The notes under the pieces were generated by a model. That model had not been told where the DNA came from. It searched no databases and saw only the letters and a program-made list of their open reading frames with translations. The translations under genes and the position numbers were made by a program. Below, one piece after another: positions 21,275 through 30,741 of a stretch of 64,000 nucleotides of DNA (its first letter is position 1; each line of letters starts with the position of its first letter). Source of the stretch: Candidatus Mycolicibacterium alkanivorans (lineage in GTDB: Bacteria; Actinomycetota; Actinomycetes; Mycobacteriales; Mycobacteriaceae); contig NZ_JAIVFL010000001.1 in assembly GCF_022760805.1 (NCBI RefSeq), positions 2,542,001-2,606,000 of the forward strand, given 5' to 3'.

Positions 21275-22303
21275 ATGACTGAGCCGGACCCGACATCACG
21301 ACGCCCGGGCCGTTGGACAGCGCTCGTGGTCACGGCCGTGACCGCGGCTGGTGGTGCCGTCACGATCGCCCTGCCGCCGACCTCGGCGACCGCCGATCCC
21401 GTGGCCCCCGCGCCGCCGTCCACGACGGCCGCTGCCCCGGCAGCCCCCCCGGCCACCGATGTCCCGCCGCCGGCCGACCCGAACGCCCAGGCTCCGGCGC
21501 CCGGTCCACCCGCACCGGCGCCCCGGTGCCGGTCGACCCCAACGCCCCGGCGCCCCCCGGTGCCGGTCGACCCCAACGCCCCGGCGCCCCCGCCAGCCGA
21601 CCCCAATGCCGCACCGGTTCCTGCGCCGGCTCCCGAGCCCGGCCGCGTCGACAACGCCACCGGCGGCTTCAGCTACCTGCTGCCAGCCGGCTGGGTGGTC
21701 TCGGATGCCTCTCGCCTGAACTACGGCCAGGCCCTGCTCAGCAAGGAGATCGGTCCCGCCCAGAACGGACAGCCCGCGCCGACGGCCAACGACACGAGCG
21801 TCCTGCTCGGCCGCCTCGACCTGAAGCTCTTCGCTGGCGCCGAACAGGACAACAGCAAGGCCGCGGTCCGGCTGGCCTCGGACATGGGCGAGTTCTTCAT
21901 GCCGTTCCCAGGCGTCCGGGTCAACCAGCAGACCGGTGTGCTGCAGGCCGGTGACATGCCCGGCTACTTCTCCTCCTACGAGGTCAAGTTCACCGACACC
22001 AGCAAGCCCAACGGTCAGATCTGGGCCGGCGTGGTGGGCACGGCGCAGCCGAACGCCCCGATGAACCTGCGCAACCAGCGGTGGTTCGTGGTCTGGCTGG
22101 GCACCGCCAAGGACCCGATCGACCCGGCGGCCGCCAAGGCGCTGGCCGAGTCCGTCCGCCCGTACAGCCCGCCGCCTCCGCCGGCGCCGGACCCGAACGC
22201 CCCGGCACCTGAGACGCCGGCGCCCACCCCCGGTGGCCGCATTCCGCTCGGCGTGCCCGTCCCGGTCCAGACGCCGGTGCCGGAGATGCAGCCGGCCGGC
22301 TGA
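21275..22303 (+). CDS. apa: Alanine- and proline-rich secreted glycoprotein antigen Apa (MPT32/FAP)
   Basis: The 342-residue secreted protein has a signal peptide ([28 protein letters not shown]), then a long Ala/Pro linker with repeated [14 protein letters not shown] units. A folded core starts [34 protein letters not shown], and a second Pro-rich tail follows. In M. tuberculosis the homologue (325 residues, Rv1860) is O-mannosylated, binds fibronectin and is a dominant antigen. The extra length here comes from additional DPNAP repeats between positions 21470 and 21610. It has its own promoter 3' of modC. A 9-bp hairpin follows the stop codon. Confidence 0.95.
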   Translation: MTEPDPTSRRPGRWTALVVTAVTAAGGAVTIALPPTSATADPVAPAPPSTTAAAPAAPPATDVPPPADPNAQAPAPGPPAPAPRCRSTPTPRRPPVPVDPNAPAPPPADPNAAPVPAPAPEPGRVDNATGGFSYLLPAGWVVSDASRLNYGQALLSKEIGPAQNGQPAPTANDTSVLLGRLDLKLFAGAEQDNSKAAVRLASDMGEFFMPFPGVRVNQQTGVLQAGDMPGYFSSYEVKFTDTSKPNGQIWAGVVGTAQPNAPMNLRNQRWFVVWLGTAKDPIDPAAAKALAESVRPYSPPPPPAPDPNAPAPETPAPTPGGRIPLGVPVPVQTPVPEMQPAG

Positions 22304-22311
22304 GCCCCTTT

Positions 22312-22335
22312 GCGGCCAGCAGGATCGCTGGCCGC
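22312..22335 (+). terminator. Intrinsic-type hairpin after apa
   Basis: GCGGCCAGC (22312-22320) and GCTGGCCGC (22327-22335) form a perfect 9-bp stem with a 6-base loop, beginning 9 bases after the apa stop. There is no T-tract, which is normal for mycobacterial hairpin terminators. Confidence 0.65.
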
Positions 22336-22449
22336 CGGTAACTGACGATGTGGCCGGTTCAACGCGCGAATCGGTACCCGGCGGAGGTATACCAGTGTGA
22401 TGACGGCCCGGCAGCCACGCCCGGCCGGCGACACCGAGGAGAGATCCTG

Positions 22450-22746
22450 ATGGACATGTTGGCGGCGACCGAATTCCTCGCCCGTTCCTCGACGCTGACC
22501 AGCGTCGGCTGGATCGGCTACATCATCATCGGCGCGATCGCGGGCTGGATCGCGGGCAAGATCGTCAAGGGCGGCGGCTCGGGCATCCTGATGAACATCG
22601 TCATCGGTGTGGTCGGCGCGCTGATCGGTGGCTTCCTGCTGAGCTTCTTCCTGAACACCGCCGAGGGCGGCTGGTGGTTCACGCTGTTCACCGCGATCCT
22701 GGGCTCGGTGATCCTGTTGTGGATCCTGAGCAAGGTCCGCAAGTAG
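22450..22746 (+). CDS. GlsB/YeaQ/YmgE family small membrane protein (Rv1861-like)
   Basis: The 98-residue protein has three hydrophobic, Gly-rich helices: WIGYIIIGAIAGWIAGKIV, GILMNIVIGVVGALIGGFLL and WFTLFTAILGSVILLWIL, ending in the basic SKVRK. The pattern is that of the transglycosylase-associated (GlsB/YeaQ) stress proteins. I start at the ATG 22450, which is preceded by GAGGAGAG about 7 bases upstream; longer readings enter non-coding sequence. It converges on the acg-like gene with only 12 bp between stops and no hairpin. Confidence 0.9.
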   Translation: MDMLAATEFLARSSTLTSVGWIGYIIIGAIAGWIAGKIVKGGGSGILMNIVIGVVGALIGGFLLSFFLNTAEGGWWFTLFTAILGSVILLWILSKVRK

Positions 22747-22758
22747 GCGGGGACCGGC

Positions 22759-23760
22759 TCAGCCGGGCGTCTGCAGCGGCGTTCCGTCCAGGTGCACCAC
22801 CACGTCCGACAGCGGTCGGCGCGGGGTGGCCGGTAGCGGATCGGCGTTGAGCGCCGACCAGCCGACGCGCAGCAGCATCTGCGGAAAGCCGTCGCCGTCG
22901 AGCAGCTTGGTGCGCACCTCCTCGCGGGTGTCGGCGAGTTCGAGGGGCTCGGTCAGCGGGCAGCTGGCCAGACCGAGGGCCGTCGCGGTCAGCAGGGCGG
23001 TCCCGGTGGCCTCCCCGGCACGCAACTGTGCCGCCGGGTCGTCGGTTGCGGTGGCCAGCACCAGAACCACCCCGGCGTCGTCGCGTGCTTCCACGCCGCA
23101 GGGCTGTTCGAGCACCGGGTTGGCGAAGACCCGCGGGGCGAACTTTCCCTGCTTCTCGGCTGAGGGGGTGTTGCGTGCGGGCACCCCGGCGGGCGAGCCG
23201 TGCCTGCCGCTCCACATCGCCAGTTCGGCCAGGTACTCGGGATCGCTGAGGTGTTGTCGCACAGCGCGGGTCACCACCTGCGCGAGCTCACCCTCCTCCT
23301 CGACCCGGCGCAGCGAGACGCCCGAGCGGGCGGCACGCGAGGCGATCAGCGCGATGTCGCCGCTGGGCACCGGCCAGGAGGAGAACCAGCGGCGGTCGGT
23401 GCGGCGCCGGGGTATGGCGGCGGCCAGCGCGATCTCCTGGTCGGCGACGTACGGGCCGATGATCTCGACGGCGGCCAGGTGGTCGGGGTCGGCCGGGTTC
23501 GGGAAGCGATGCACTTCGGAGGCCCAGCCCAGTGCCGAGAGGGCGACGGTGAAGTGTTGCAGCGCAACACCGCAACTCAAGGTCAGGTCGCGCCGCGCGG
23601 GGTCGATGTGGGGCAGGTGCCGGGCGGGGTCGGCGTACAGGTGCACGCTCTCGTCGCCGACCCGCCAGCGCCACGGCTGTGAGTTGTGCACTGATGGGGC
23701 ACGGACCGCCAGCGCCAGCGCGGCCTCCACGGTCGCCTTGTCGGGCAGTTCCTTCTCCAT
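22759..23760 (-). CDS. Acg family FMN-binding nitroreductase-like protein
   Basis: The 333-residue protein begins with [19 protein letters not shown], the typical FMN-contacting start of the Acg family (Rv2032, Rv3127, Rv3131 in M. tuberculosis). It continues with [34 protein letters not shown] and a C-terminal [27 protein letters not shown]. The family has two pseudo-repeated nitroreductase halves and a lid, and may store FMN. Acg proteins belong to the DosR regulon in M. tuberculosis, and a DosR-like box lies 87 bp upstream of this start. The ATG 23760 is chosen for its AAGGAGT ribosome-binding site. This gene interrupts the Rv1861-Rv1862 order. Confidence 0.9.
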   Translation of the reverse strand: MEKELPDKATVEAALALAVRAPSVHNSQPWRWRVGDESVHLYADPARHLPHIDPARRDLTLSCGVALQHFTVALSALGWASEVHRFPNPADPDHLAAVEIIGPYVADQEIALAAAIPRRRTDRRWFSSWPVPSGDIALIASRAARSGVSLRRVEEEGELAQVVTRAVRQHLSDPEYLAELAMWSGRHGSPAGVPARNTPSAEKQGKFAPRVFANPVLEQPCGVEARDDAGVVLVLATATDDPAAQLRAGEATGTALLTATALGLASCPLTEPLELADTREEVRTKLLDGDGFPQMLLRVGWSALNADPLPATPRRPLSDVVVHLDGTPLQTPG

Positions 23761-23846
23761 GCTGACTCCTTGCCTGACCGGTCGGGTGTCCATCCCACCG
23801 TCACACCGAAAACCCTGACGGCACAGTCATCGAAAGGCCCCGATCG

Positions 23847-23862
23847 TGGGCCATTGGTCCCT
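23847..23862. promoter_or_regulatory. DosR-like box between the acg-like gene and adhA
   Basis: The plus strand reads TGGGCCATTGGTCCCT. Against the DosR consensus GGGACTTNNGNCCCT it matches at all but two specified positions, and the minus strand also fits well (GGGACCAATGGCCCA). The box is 87 bp upstream of the acg-like ATG and only 19 bp before the annotated adhA ATG, so it more likely controls the acg-like gene. Confidence 0.6.
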
Positions 23863-23880
23863 TCGTTGCACGATGGGTAC

Positions 23881-24912
23881 ATGGCAGGTTTCACGGTCCC
23901 GACCACGATGCGCGCCTGGCGCGTGCGCCGGCCCGGCCCGATGCGAAGCAACCCGTTGGAATTCGACGCTTCGGCCGAGGTCCCGCTGCCGGCTCCGGAC
24001 GAGCTGTTGGTGGCGGTGCGGGCGTGCGGGGTGTGCCGAACCGACCTGCACGTCAGCGAGGGCGATCTGGCGGTCCATCGCCCGGGCGTGACGCCCGGCC
24101 ACGAGGTGGTCGGCGAGGTGGTGGTGGTCGGCCCGGACGCCGGTGACGGCTTCGCCGTCGGGGACCGGGTGGGCATCGCCTGGCTGCGGCACACCTGCGG
24201 GGTGTGCCAGTACTGTCTGCGCGGCGACGAGAACCTGTGCCCGAATTCGCGCTACTCCGGTTGGGACGCCGACGGCGGCTATGCCGAGTTCGCCACTGTT
24301 CCAGCGGCTTTCGCGCACCACCTGCCCGACGGTTACTCCGACAGCGAGCTGGCTCCGCTGCTGTGCGCGGGCATCATCGGCTACCGGTCACTGCTGCGCG
24401 CGCAGCTGCCGGCGGGTGGCCGGCTGGGGTTGTACGGGTTCGGCGGCAGCGCACACCTCACCGCCCAGGTGGCCCTGGCTCAGGGTGCGGAGGTGCACGT
24501 GATGACGCGCGGTGCGGAGGCTCGCCGGCTGGCCCTGGATCTGGGTGCGGCCTCCGCGCAGGGGGCGGCCGATCCGCCGCCGGTGAAGCTGGACGCCGCG
24601 ATCCTGTTCGCCCCGGTCGGAGAGCTGGTGCTGCCCGCATTGGAGGCACTCGACCGAGGCGGCACCCTGGCGGTGGCGGGTATCCACCTCAGCGACATCC
24701 CGTCGCTGAACTATCAGCGACACCTGTTCCAGGAACGTCAGATTCGCTCGGTCACGTCGAACACCCGCGCCGACGCCCGCGAGTTCCTGGCCTTCGCCGG
24801 TCGGCACCGCATCGAGGTGACCGGCCCGGAGTATCCGCTGGAGCAGGCCGACCGCGCGCTGACCGACCTGGTCGAGGGCCGCATCGCCGGCGCGGCAGTG
24901 TTGCTGCCGTGA
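23881..24912 (+). CDS. adhA: Zinc-dependent alcohol dehydrogenase (Rv1862-like)
   Basis: The 343-residue medium-chain dehydrogenase carries the catalytic zinc ligands in [13 protein letters not shown] and [10 protein letters not shown]. The structural zinc cysteines are in [15 protein letters not shown]. The nucleotide fold is [24 protein letters not shown], an atypical GxGxxG. It oxidises or reduces an alcohol/aldehyde with NAD(P); the substrate is unknown. ATGs at 23881 and 23908 ([10 protein letters not shown]) are both possible. The second would leave more room for the promoter because a DosR-like box ends at 23862. Position is as Rv1862. Confidence 0.93.
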   Translation: MAGFTVPTTMRAWRVRRPGPMRSNPLEFDASAEVPLPAPDELLVAVRACGVCRTDLHVSEGDLAVHRPGVTPGHEVVGEVVVVGPDAGDGFAVGDRVGIAWLRHTCGVCQYCLRGDENLCPNSRYSGWDADGGYAEFATVPAAFAHHLPDGYSDSELAPLLCAGIIGYRSLLRAQLPAGGRLGLYGFGGSAHLTAQVALAQGAEVHVMTRGAEARRLALDLGAASAQGAADPPPVKLDAAILFAPVGELVLPALEALDRGGTLAVAGIHLSDIPSLNYQRHLFQERQIRSVTSNTRADAREFLAFAGRHRIEVTGPEYPLEQADRALTDLVEGRIAGAAVLLP

Positions 24913-24979
24913 GCCGCTGAGGGGACCCTAGATCATGAACCGGGAGTTCCGGGCGCGGCGCACCAAGCGCCGACGTCAG

Positions 24980-25747
24980 TCAGGTGGACAGGTGCCACAC
25001 CAGGGCGGCGGCCAGCGCGCCCAGGCCGTTCAGCGACCAGTGCAGGGCGATCGGCGCGATCAGGCTGCCGCTGCGCTTGCGCAGCCAGGTGAACACGAAG
25101 CCGGCCGCACCGGTGGCCAGCACGGCCATGGTGACACCGGCCAGCATGCCGACCACGCCGCCGCCGAAAAGCCGGGTGAACCCGACGTTGCTGCTCGTCA
25201 GCCCCAGTGAGGTGGCGATGTGCCACATGCCGAACAGCAGCGAGCCGGCGGCCGCCACCCCGCGGAAGCCCCAGGCGCGGTCGAGCGCGCCGTGCAGGAC
25301 ACCGCGGAAGGCCAGTTCCTCGGGGATCACGGTCTGCAAAGGGATGATGATCATCGAGGCCACCAGCGCACCCGACAACGTCGCGTAGTGGTTGTTGAGG
25401 AACATCGGGCGGGTCCACGGCAGCATCGCGCCGACGGCGATCACGGTCAGAACCAGCAGCACCGCGCCTAGCGCATACAGCGCACCGGACTTCCAGTGCT
25501 CGCGGCCCAGGCCCAGCTCAGCCCAGCCCAGACCCCGCGAGCGCACCAGCAGCACCAGGCCGATCGCCGCGGCGGGGACCACCGCGATGTTCGCCCACGG
25601 CGTGGTGAAGTGGGCGATCAGGTTGGTGATGGCCAGCACCACCACGACCACGGCGACGTCGACGTAGCCGTGGAAGTGGTGCAGCGCCGACAACTGCGAG
25701 AGCGCGGGATGGGGATGCTGCGCGGCTATCGCGTTCGACTCGGACAT
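24980..25747 (-). CDS. CPBP family intramembrane glutamic endopeptidase (Rv1863c-like)
   Basis: The 255-residue integral membrane protein has about seven hydrophobic helices. The CAAX-protease/bacteriocin-processing signature is present: the EExxxR motif in VIPEELAFRGVLHGAL and the later His in LLFGMWHIATS and LIAPIALHWSLNGLG. The substrate is unknown. I start at the ATG 25747 (MSESNAIA). It has no clear ribosome-binding site, but a -10-like TACAAT lies 9 bases upstream on the minus strand, so the mRNA may be leaderless. Confidence 0.9.
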   Translation of the reverse strand: MSESNAIAAQHPHPALSQLSALHHFHGYVDVAVVVVVLAITNLIAHFTTPWANIAVVPAAAIGLVLLVRSRGLGWAELGLGREHWKSGALYALGAVLLVLTVIAVGAMLPWTRPMFLNNHYATLSGALVASMIIIPLQTVIPEELAFRGVLHGALDRAWGFRGVAAAGSLLFGMWHIATSLGLTSSNVGFTRLFGGGVVGMLAGVTMAVLATGAAGFVFTWLRKRSGSLIAPIALHWSLNGLGALAAALVWHLST

Positions 25748-25818
25748 TTGCTGACTATTGTACGCGCGCGCAAGAAGAATCCGGGCCGGTTGCCGCGTGA
25801 CCCCGGCCACCTCCCGCG

Positions 25819-28257
25819 TTATTCGTTGTCACCGCCGGTGGCCGCGGTGGCATCGATCGACACGGCCACCTCGGCGTCACGTGCGCCCGGCCACGCCCAA
25901 TCGCGCACTTCGGGGACGTCGTCGCCGTGCTCGCGGGTGTACTCCCGGGCGGCCACCCGCTTGTCGACCATCTGCTGACGCAACGTCGCGCACTGCGACT
26001 GCAGGAAGGGGACGCGGTCGATCACGTCGATGACCAGGTGGTAGCGGTCCAGGTCGTTGAGCATCATCATGTCGAATGGGGTGGTGGTGGTGCCCTCCTC
26101 CTTGTAGCCGCGGACGTGGATGCGGCTGTCGTTGCTGCGACGGTATGTCAGCCGGTGAATCAGCCACGGATACCCGTGGTAGGCGAAGATGACCGGCTTG
26201 TCGGCGGTGAAGATCATGTCGAACTCCCGGCTGGACAGCCCGTGCGGGTGTTCGGCCTCGTCCTGCAGGCGCATCAGGTCCACCACGTTGACGAAGCGCA
26301 CCTTCAACTCGGGGAGGTGGCGGCGCAGCAGGTCGACGGCGGCCAGCGCCTCGAGCGTGGGGACGTCGCCGGCCGCGGCGATCACCACGTCGGGATCCTC
26401 GCCGAGCTGTTCGTTGCCGGCCCACTCCCAGATGCCCAGGCCCCGGGTGCAGTGCGCGACCGCCTGCTCCATGGTGAGGAAGTTCGGGTGCGGCTGCTTG
26501 CCCGCGACCACGACGTTGACGTACTGCCGCGAGCGCAGGCAGTGGTCGTAGGTGGACAGCAGCGTGTTGGCATCCGGCGGCAGGTAGACCCGGACCACCT
26601 TGGCGCTCTTGTTGACGACGTGGTCGATGAAGCCGGGGTCCTGATGGCTGAAGCCATTGTGGTCCTGGCGCCAGACGTGACTGGACAACAGGTAGTTGAG
26701 GCTGGCGATCGGACGCCGCCACGGAATCTCGTCGGTGACCTTGAGCCACTTGGCGTGCTGGTTGAACATCGAGTCGATGATGTGGATGAACGCCTCGTAG
26801 CAGTTGAACAGCCCGTGGCGTCCGGTCAGCAGGTAGCCCTCGAGCCAGCCCTGGCACTGATGCTCGGAGAGCATCTCGACCACCCGGCCGGCGCGTGCCA
26901 GGTGCTCGTCGACCTCGGGGCCGAAGAACTCGGCGTCCCACTGCTTGTCGGTGACGTCGAACACCGACTGCAGCCGGTTGGACGCCGTCTCGTCAGGGCC
27001 GAAGATCCGGAAGTTGTGCGGGTTGAGCCGGATGACCTCGGCCAGCCACTGCCCGAGCACGCGGGTGGCCTCGGCGATCGTCGCGCCGGGTGCGGGCACC
27101 TCGACGGCGAAGTCGCGAAAGTCCGGCAACCGCAGGTCCTTGAGCAACAGCCCACCGTTGGCGTGCGGATTGTCGCTCATGCGCAACTGACCGCTCGGGG
27201 CCAGTGCGGTGATCGTCGGGTCGACCCGCCCGTCGTCGTCGAAGAGTTCCTCGGGCCGGTAGGAGGTCAGCCAGTCGGCCAGGACCTGCAGATGCTCTGG
27301 AGTGTCCCTGGCGTTGGCCAGCGGCACCTGGTGGGCCCGCCACGATCCGGTGGTCTTCTTGCCGTCGATATACGCCGGACCCGTCCAGCCCTTGGGCGTG
27401 CGGAAGATGATCATCGGCCACGCCGGGCGCTCCTCGCCGGCCGAGGCTTTGATGGCGGCGATCTCGTCGAGGACCTCGTCGAGCAGCGTGGCGAACCGGC
27501 GGTGGGCGCCGGCGTGGTCGCCGGCGTCGTCGTCGGTGACCTCGAAGAAGTACGGCCTGTGGCCGTAGCCGACCATCAGGCTGAGCAGCTCCTCCTGCGG
27601 AATACGATCCAGCACAGTCGGATTGGCGATCTTGTAGCCATTGAGGTGCAGGACCGGGAGTACCACGCCGTCGTTGACCGGATGCAGGAACTTGTTGGAG
27701 TGCCAGCTGGTGGCAAGTGCCCCGGTCTCGGCTTCTCCGTCGCCGACCACCGCCAGCACCAGCAGGTCGGGGTTGTCGAAGGCCGCCCCGTAGGCATGCG
27801 ACAGGGCATAGCCGAGTTCACCGCCCTCGTGGATGGAGCCCGGCGTTTCCGGTGCGACGTGGGAGGGGATACCGCCGGGGAAGGAGAACTGGCGGAACAG
27901 CCGGCGCAGGCCCTCGGCGTCGCCGGTGATGTCCGGGTAGGTCTCGGTGTAGGTGCCGTCCAGATAGGCGTTGGCGACCAGGCCCGGACCGCCGTGGCCG
28001 GGACCGGTGATGTAGATCGTCGACTGTTGACGCTGCGTGATCGCCCGATTGAGGTGTGCGTAGAGGAAGTTCAGCCCGGGTGTGGTGCCCCAGTGCCCGA
28101 GCAGACGCGGTTTGACGTCGTCGCGCGCCAGCGGCGTCCTCAGCAGCGGGTTGTTCAGCAGATAGATCTGGCCCACCGACAGGTAGTTGGCGGCACGCCA
28201 CCAGCGGTCGATCTGGTCGAGCACTTCGTCGCTGGCACGCGTCGTCGAGTCGGTCAT
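25819..28257 (-). CDS. xfp: Xylulose-5-phosphate/fructose-6-phosphate phosphoketolase
   Basis: The 812-residue thiamine-diphosphate enzyme cleaves xylulose 5-phosphate and/or fructose 6-phosphate with phosphate to acetyl phosphate plus glyceraldehyde 3-phosphate or erythrose 4-phosphate. Family signatures include [39 protein letters not shown], the TPP motif [13 protein letters not shown] and [10 protein letters not shown]. The length is normal for the family. The start is the ATG at 28257 (MTDSTTRAS) or an in-frame TTG at 28269. It stands alone in its strand run, downstream of nothing on its own strand, and is divergent from the CoA-transferase gene. No acetate kinase or phosphotransacetylase gene is in the window. 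Confidence 0.97.
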   Translation of the reverse strand: MTDSTTRASDEVLDQIDRWWRAANYLSVGQIYLLNNPLLRTPLARDDVKPRLLGHWGTTPGLNFLYAHLNRAITQRQQSTIYITGPGHGGPGLVANAYLDGTYTETYPDITGDAEGLRRLFRQFSFPGGIPSHVAPETPGSIHEGGELGYALSHAYGAAFDNPDLLVLAVVGDGEAETGALATSWHSNKFLHPVNDGVVLPVLHLNGYKIANPTVLDRIPQEELLSLMVGYGHRPYFFEVTDDDAGDHAGAHRRFATLLDEVLDEIAAIKASAGEERPAWPMIIFRTPKGWTGPAYIDGKKTTGSWRAHQVPLANARDTPEHLQVLADWLTSYRPEELFDDDGRVDPTITALAPSGQLRMSDNPHANGGLLLKDLRLPDFRDFAVEVPAPGATIAEATRVLGQWLAEVIRLNPHNFRIFGPDETASNRLQSVFDVTDKQWDAEFFGPEVDEHLARAGRVVEMLSEHQCQGWLEGYLLTGRHGLFNCYEAFIHIIDSMFNQHAKWLKVTDEIPWRRPIASLNYLLSSHVWRQDHNGFSHQDPGFIDHVVNKSAKVVRVYLPPDANTLLSTYDHCLRSRQYVNVVVAGKQPHPNFLTMEQAVAHCTRGLGIWEWAGNEQLGEDPDVVIAAAGDVPTLEALAAVDLLRRHLPELKVRFVNVVDLMRLQDEAEHPHGLSSREFDMIFTADKPVIFAYHGYPWLIHRLTYRRSNDSRIHVRGYKEEGTTTTPFDMMMLNDLDRYHLVIDVIDRVPFLQSQCATLRQQMVDKRVAAREYTREHGDDVPEVRDWAWPGARDAEVAVSIDATAATGGDNE

Positions 28258-28374
28258 GACGTCATTCAACCCCTGATCGTTGCCGGCAGCAGGAACGAAA
28301 ACGGGTTGTTTACCCGGGCTTCGCTATCGTGAAGCCGGCTTGCAGCCGGCCGCTCACGAAAGGGGAGCCCCGTC

Positions 28375-30741
28375 ATGGGTGACAAGGAGCCGTTACTGGC
28401 CGGTGCGCGGGTGCTCGACCTGTGCGAGGGGACCGGCGACGCGGTCACCCGACTGCTGGCCGACCTGGGTGCCGACGTCCTCAAGATCGAACCGCCGGAA
28501 GGCAGCGACGCCCGCCACGCGCTGCCGATGATCGACGGTGTCAGCATCCCCTTCGCGTTGCACAACGCCAACAAGCGCGGCACGGTTCTCGACCCGACCA
28601 ACGAAGCCGACCGCAGGTTGTTCTTCGAACTGGCCGGCGGAGCCGACATCGTCGTCGACAGCGGCATCCCCGGCCAGGCTGCCGCGTTCGGCGCGTCGTG
28701 CGCGCAGCTGGCCGACCGCTTCGAGCAGCTGGTCGCTATGTCGGTCACGGACTTCGGCCTCGACGGCCCGTACGCGTCCTGGCATGCCACCGACCCGGTG
28801 CTCTATGCGATGTCGACCGCGCTCTCGCGCTCCGGGCCGGCCACCGGCATGCCGGTGCTGCCGCCCGACGGCATCGCCTCGACCACCGCGGCGGTCCAGG
28901 CGGCGTGGGCCGTGCTGGTCGCCTATTTCAACCGGTTACGTTGTGGTGCAGGCGATTACATCGACTTCTCGAGGTTCGACGCGGTGGTTCTGGCGCTGGA
29001 TCCGCCGTTCGGGACGCAGGGGCAGGCCGCGACCGCCCGCAACGCGGCCAGCCGGTGGCGGGGCAGGCCCAGATACCAGGACGCGTATCCGATCTTCGCC
29101 TGCCGCGACGGCTACGTCCGCATCTGCGTACTGGCGCCGCGGCAGTGGCGCGGGTTGCGGGCATGGCTGGGGGAGCCCGCGGACTTCCAGGACCCGATCT
29201 TCGACAGCATCGCCGCCCGCACCGAGGCCTTCGGCCAGCTCGGCGTGCTGATCGCCGAGTTCTTCGCCGGGCAGAGCATGGCGCAACTGGTGGCTGACGG
29301 TCAGGCGCACGGCGTGCCGATAGCGGCGGTGCTGGCCCCCGCCGAGGCGCTGCAGTCGGAGCATCTGACCGACGTCGGGGCTCTCACCGACACCGAGCTG
29401 GCACCGGGGGTCTGCGCCCGCGTGCCGGTGGGCTACTGGGTCGTCGACGGTGCGCATGCCGGCTACCGGACCCCGGCCCCGGCTGTCGGCAGCAGCGACG
29501 TCGAGTGGCGGACAACATCTTTCGCGCCCACGCCGACCAGGCCGGTGGGTGAACCTCCCCTCGACGGCATCCGGGTCATCGATCTGGGTGTCATCGTCGC
29601 CGGCGGTGAGCTCAGCCGGCTGTTCGCCGATCTCGGCGCCGAGGTGATCAAGGTCGAGAGCTCGACCTACCCCGACGGTCTGCGCCAGAAGCGCGACGAT
29701 CAAGCCATCAGTGACTCGTTCGCCCGGGCGCACCGCAACAACCTGGGCCTGGGTCTGGAGTTACGCACCCCGGCCGGTGCTGAGCTGTTCGCCCGCCTGG
29801 TCGGCGCCTCGGACGCGGTGTTCGCCAACTTCAAGCCGGGAACGCTTCCGGCACTTGGCTTTTCCTACGAGCGGCTGCAGGAGCTCAACCCCGGCCTGGT
29901 GCTGGCCGAGAGCAGCGCCTTCGGCGACACCGGCCCGTGGAGCAGACACATGGGCTACGGCCCGCTGGTCCGCGCCACCATCGGGGTGACCCGGATGTGG
30001 ACTTCCGATCAGGGGGCCTCGCAGGACGCCCGGCATCCGTTCTACGACGCGATCACGATCTTCCCCGACCACGTGGTCGGCCGGATCAGCGCGATCGGCG
30101 CACTGGCGGGCTTGATCAGCCGGCACCGCACCGGCGCCGGCGCGCGCATCCACGTCTCACAGGCCGAGGCCGTCATCAACCAACTCGACACGCTCTACGT
30201 CACCCAGGCCGCCGAGGTGTACGGCGTCGGAGACGTCCTCGGGGACCCGACCGTCCATCGCATCCTCGCCTGCGCCGGTGAGGACGAATGGTGCGTGGCC
30301 TCATTGCGCTCGGAGTCCGACCGCCGCGGTATCGCGACCGCGATCGGTGAGGGCGCCGGGGATCTCGACGCGGCGGTGACCAGCTGGGCCGCGGAGCGCT
30401 CACCGGCGGAGGTCGCCGAAGCGCTGCAGGCCGCCGGTGTGCCCGCCGGGCCGATGAACCGCGCCGAAGACGTTCTCGAGCACCCGCAGTTGCGGCTGCG
30501 AAATGTGTTCAGCGACATGGCCCATCCGCTTTTCGAGCATCCGCTTGTCACCGAGGCCGGCCCCGCGCCCTACCGCAACATCCCACCGGCCGCGCAGAAC
30601 CCGGCGCCGCTTCCCGGTGCCGACAGCCGCCGAGTATGCCGCGTCGTGCTGGACATGGACGATGCTGAGATCGACAGCCTGATCGCCGACGGTGTGCTGT
30701 TCACCGCCGGTGACAGCGAGAGAACAGGAGCCAGGACATGA
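28375..30741 (+). CDS. Tandem-domain CaiB/BaiF family (family III) CoA-transferase
   Basis: The 788-residue protein contains two family III CoA-transferase modules. The first begins LAGARVLDLCEGTGDAVTRLLADLGADVLKIEPPEG; the second, from about residue 395, begins DGIRVIDLGVIVAGGELSRLFADLGAEVIKVES. In the usual family the catalytic aspartate lies in the region matched here by SVTDFGLDGPYAS (first half) and ESSAFGDTGPWSRHMGYGPLVRATIG (second half). The fusion replaces the homodimer by an intramolecular pair. It should move CoA between acyl groups; the substrate is unknown. AAAGGGGAG precedes the ATG. The stop overlaps the downstream aldehyde dehydrogenase start as ATGA. Confidence 0.9.
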   Translation: MGDKEPLLAGARVLDLCEGTGDAVTRLLADLGADVLKIEPPEGSDARHALPMIDGVSIPFALHNANKRGTVLDPTNEADRRLFFELAGGADIVVDSGIPGQAAAFGASCAQLADRFEQLVAMSVTDFGLDGPYASWHATDPVLYAMSTALSRSGPATGMPVLPPDGIASTTAAVQAAWAVLVAYFNRLRCGAGDYIDFSRFDAVVLALDPPFGTQGQAATARNAASRWRGRPRYQDAYPIFACRDGYVRICVLAPRQWRGLRAWLGEPADFQDPIFDSIAARTEAFGQLGVLIAEFFAGQSMAQLVADGQAHGVPIAAVLAPAEALQSEHLTDVGALTDTELAPGVCARVPVGYWVVDGAHAGYRTPAPAVGSSDVEWRTTSFAPTPTRPVGEPPLDGIRVIDLGVIVAGGELSRLFADLGAEVIKVESSTYPDGLRQKRDDQAISDSFARAHRNNLGLGLELRTPAGAELFARLVGASDAVFANFKPGTLPALGFSYERLQELNPGLVLAESSAFGDTGPWSRHMGYGPLVRATIGVTRMWTSDQGASQDARHPFYDAITIFPDHVVGRISAIGALAGLISRHRTGAGARIHVSQAEAVINQLDTLYVTQAAEVYGVGDVLGDPTVHRILACAGEDEWCVASLRSESDRRGIATAIGEGAGDLDAAVTSWAAERSPAEVAEALQAAGVPAGPMNRAEDVLEHPQLRLRNVFSDMAHPLFEHPLVTEAGPAPYRNIPPAAQNPAPLPGADSRRVCRVVLDMDDAEIDSLIADGVLFTAGDSERTGART

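Noticed and set aside
25927..28332. 801-codon frame antisense to phosphoketolase
   Set aside because: Despite its length it has no recognisable motif and mirrors xfp codons.
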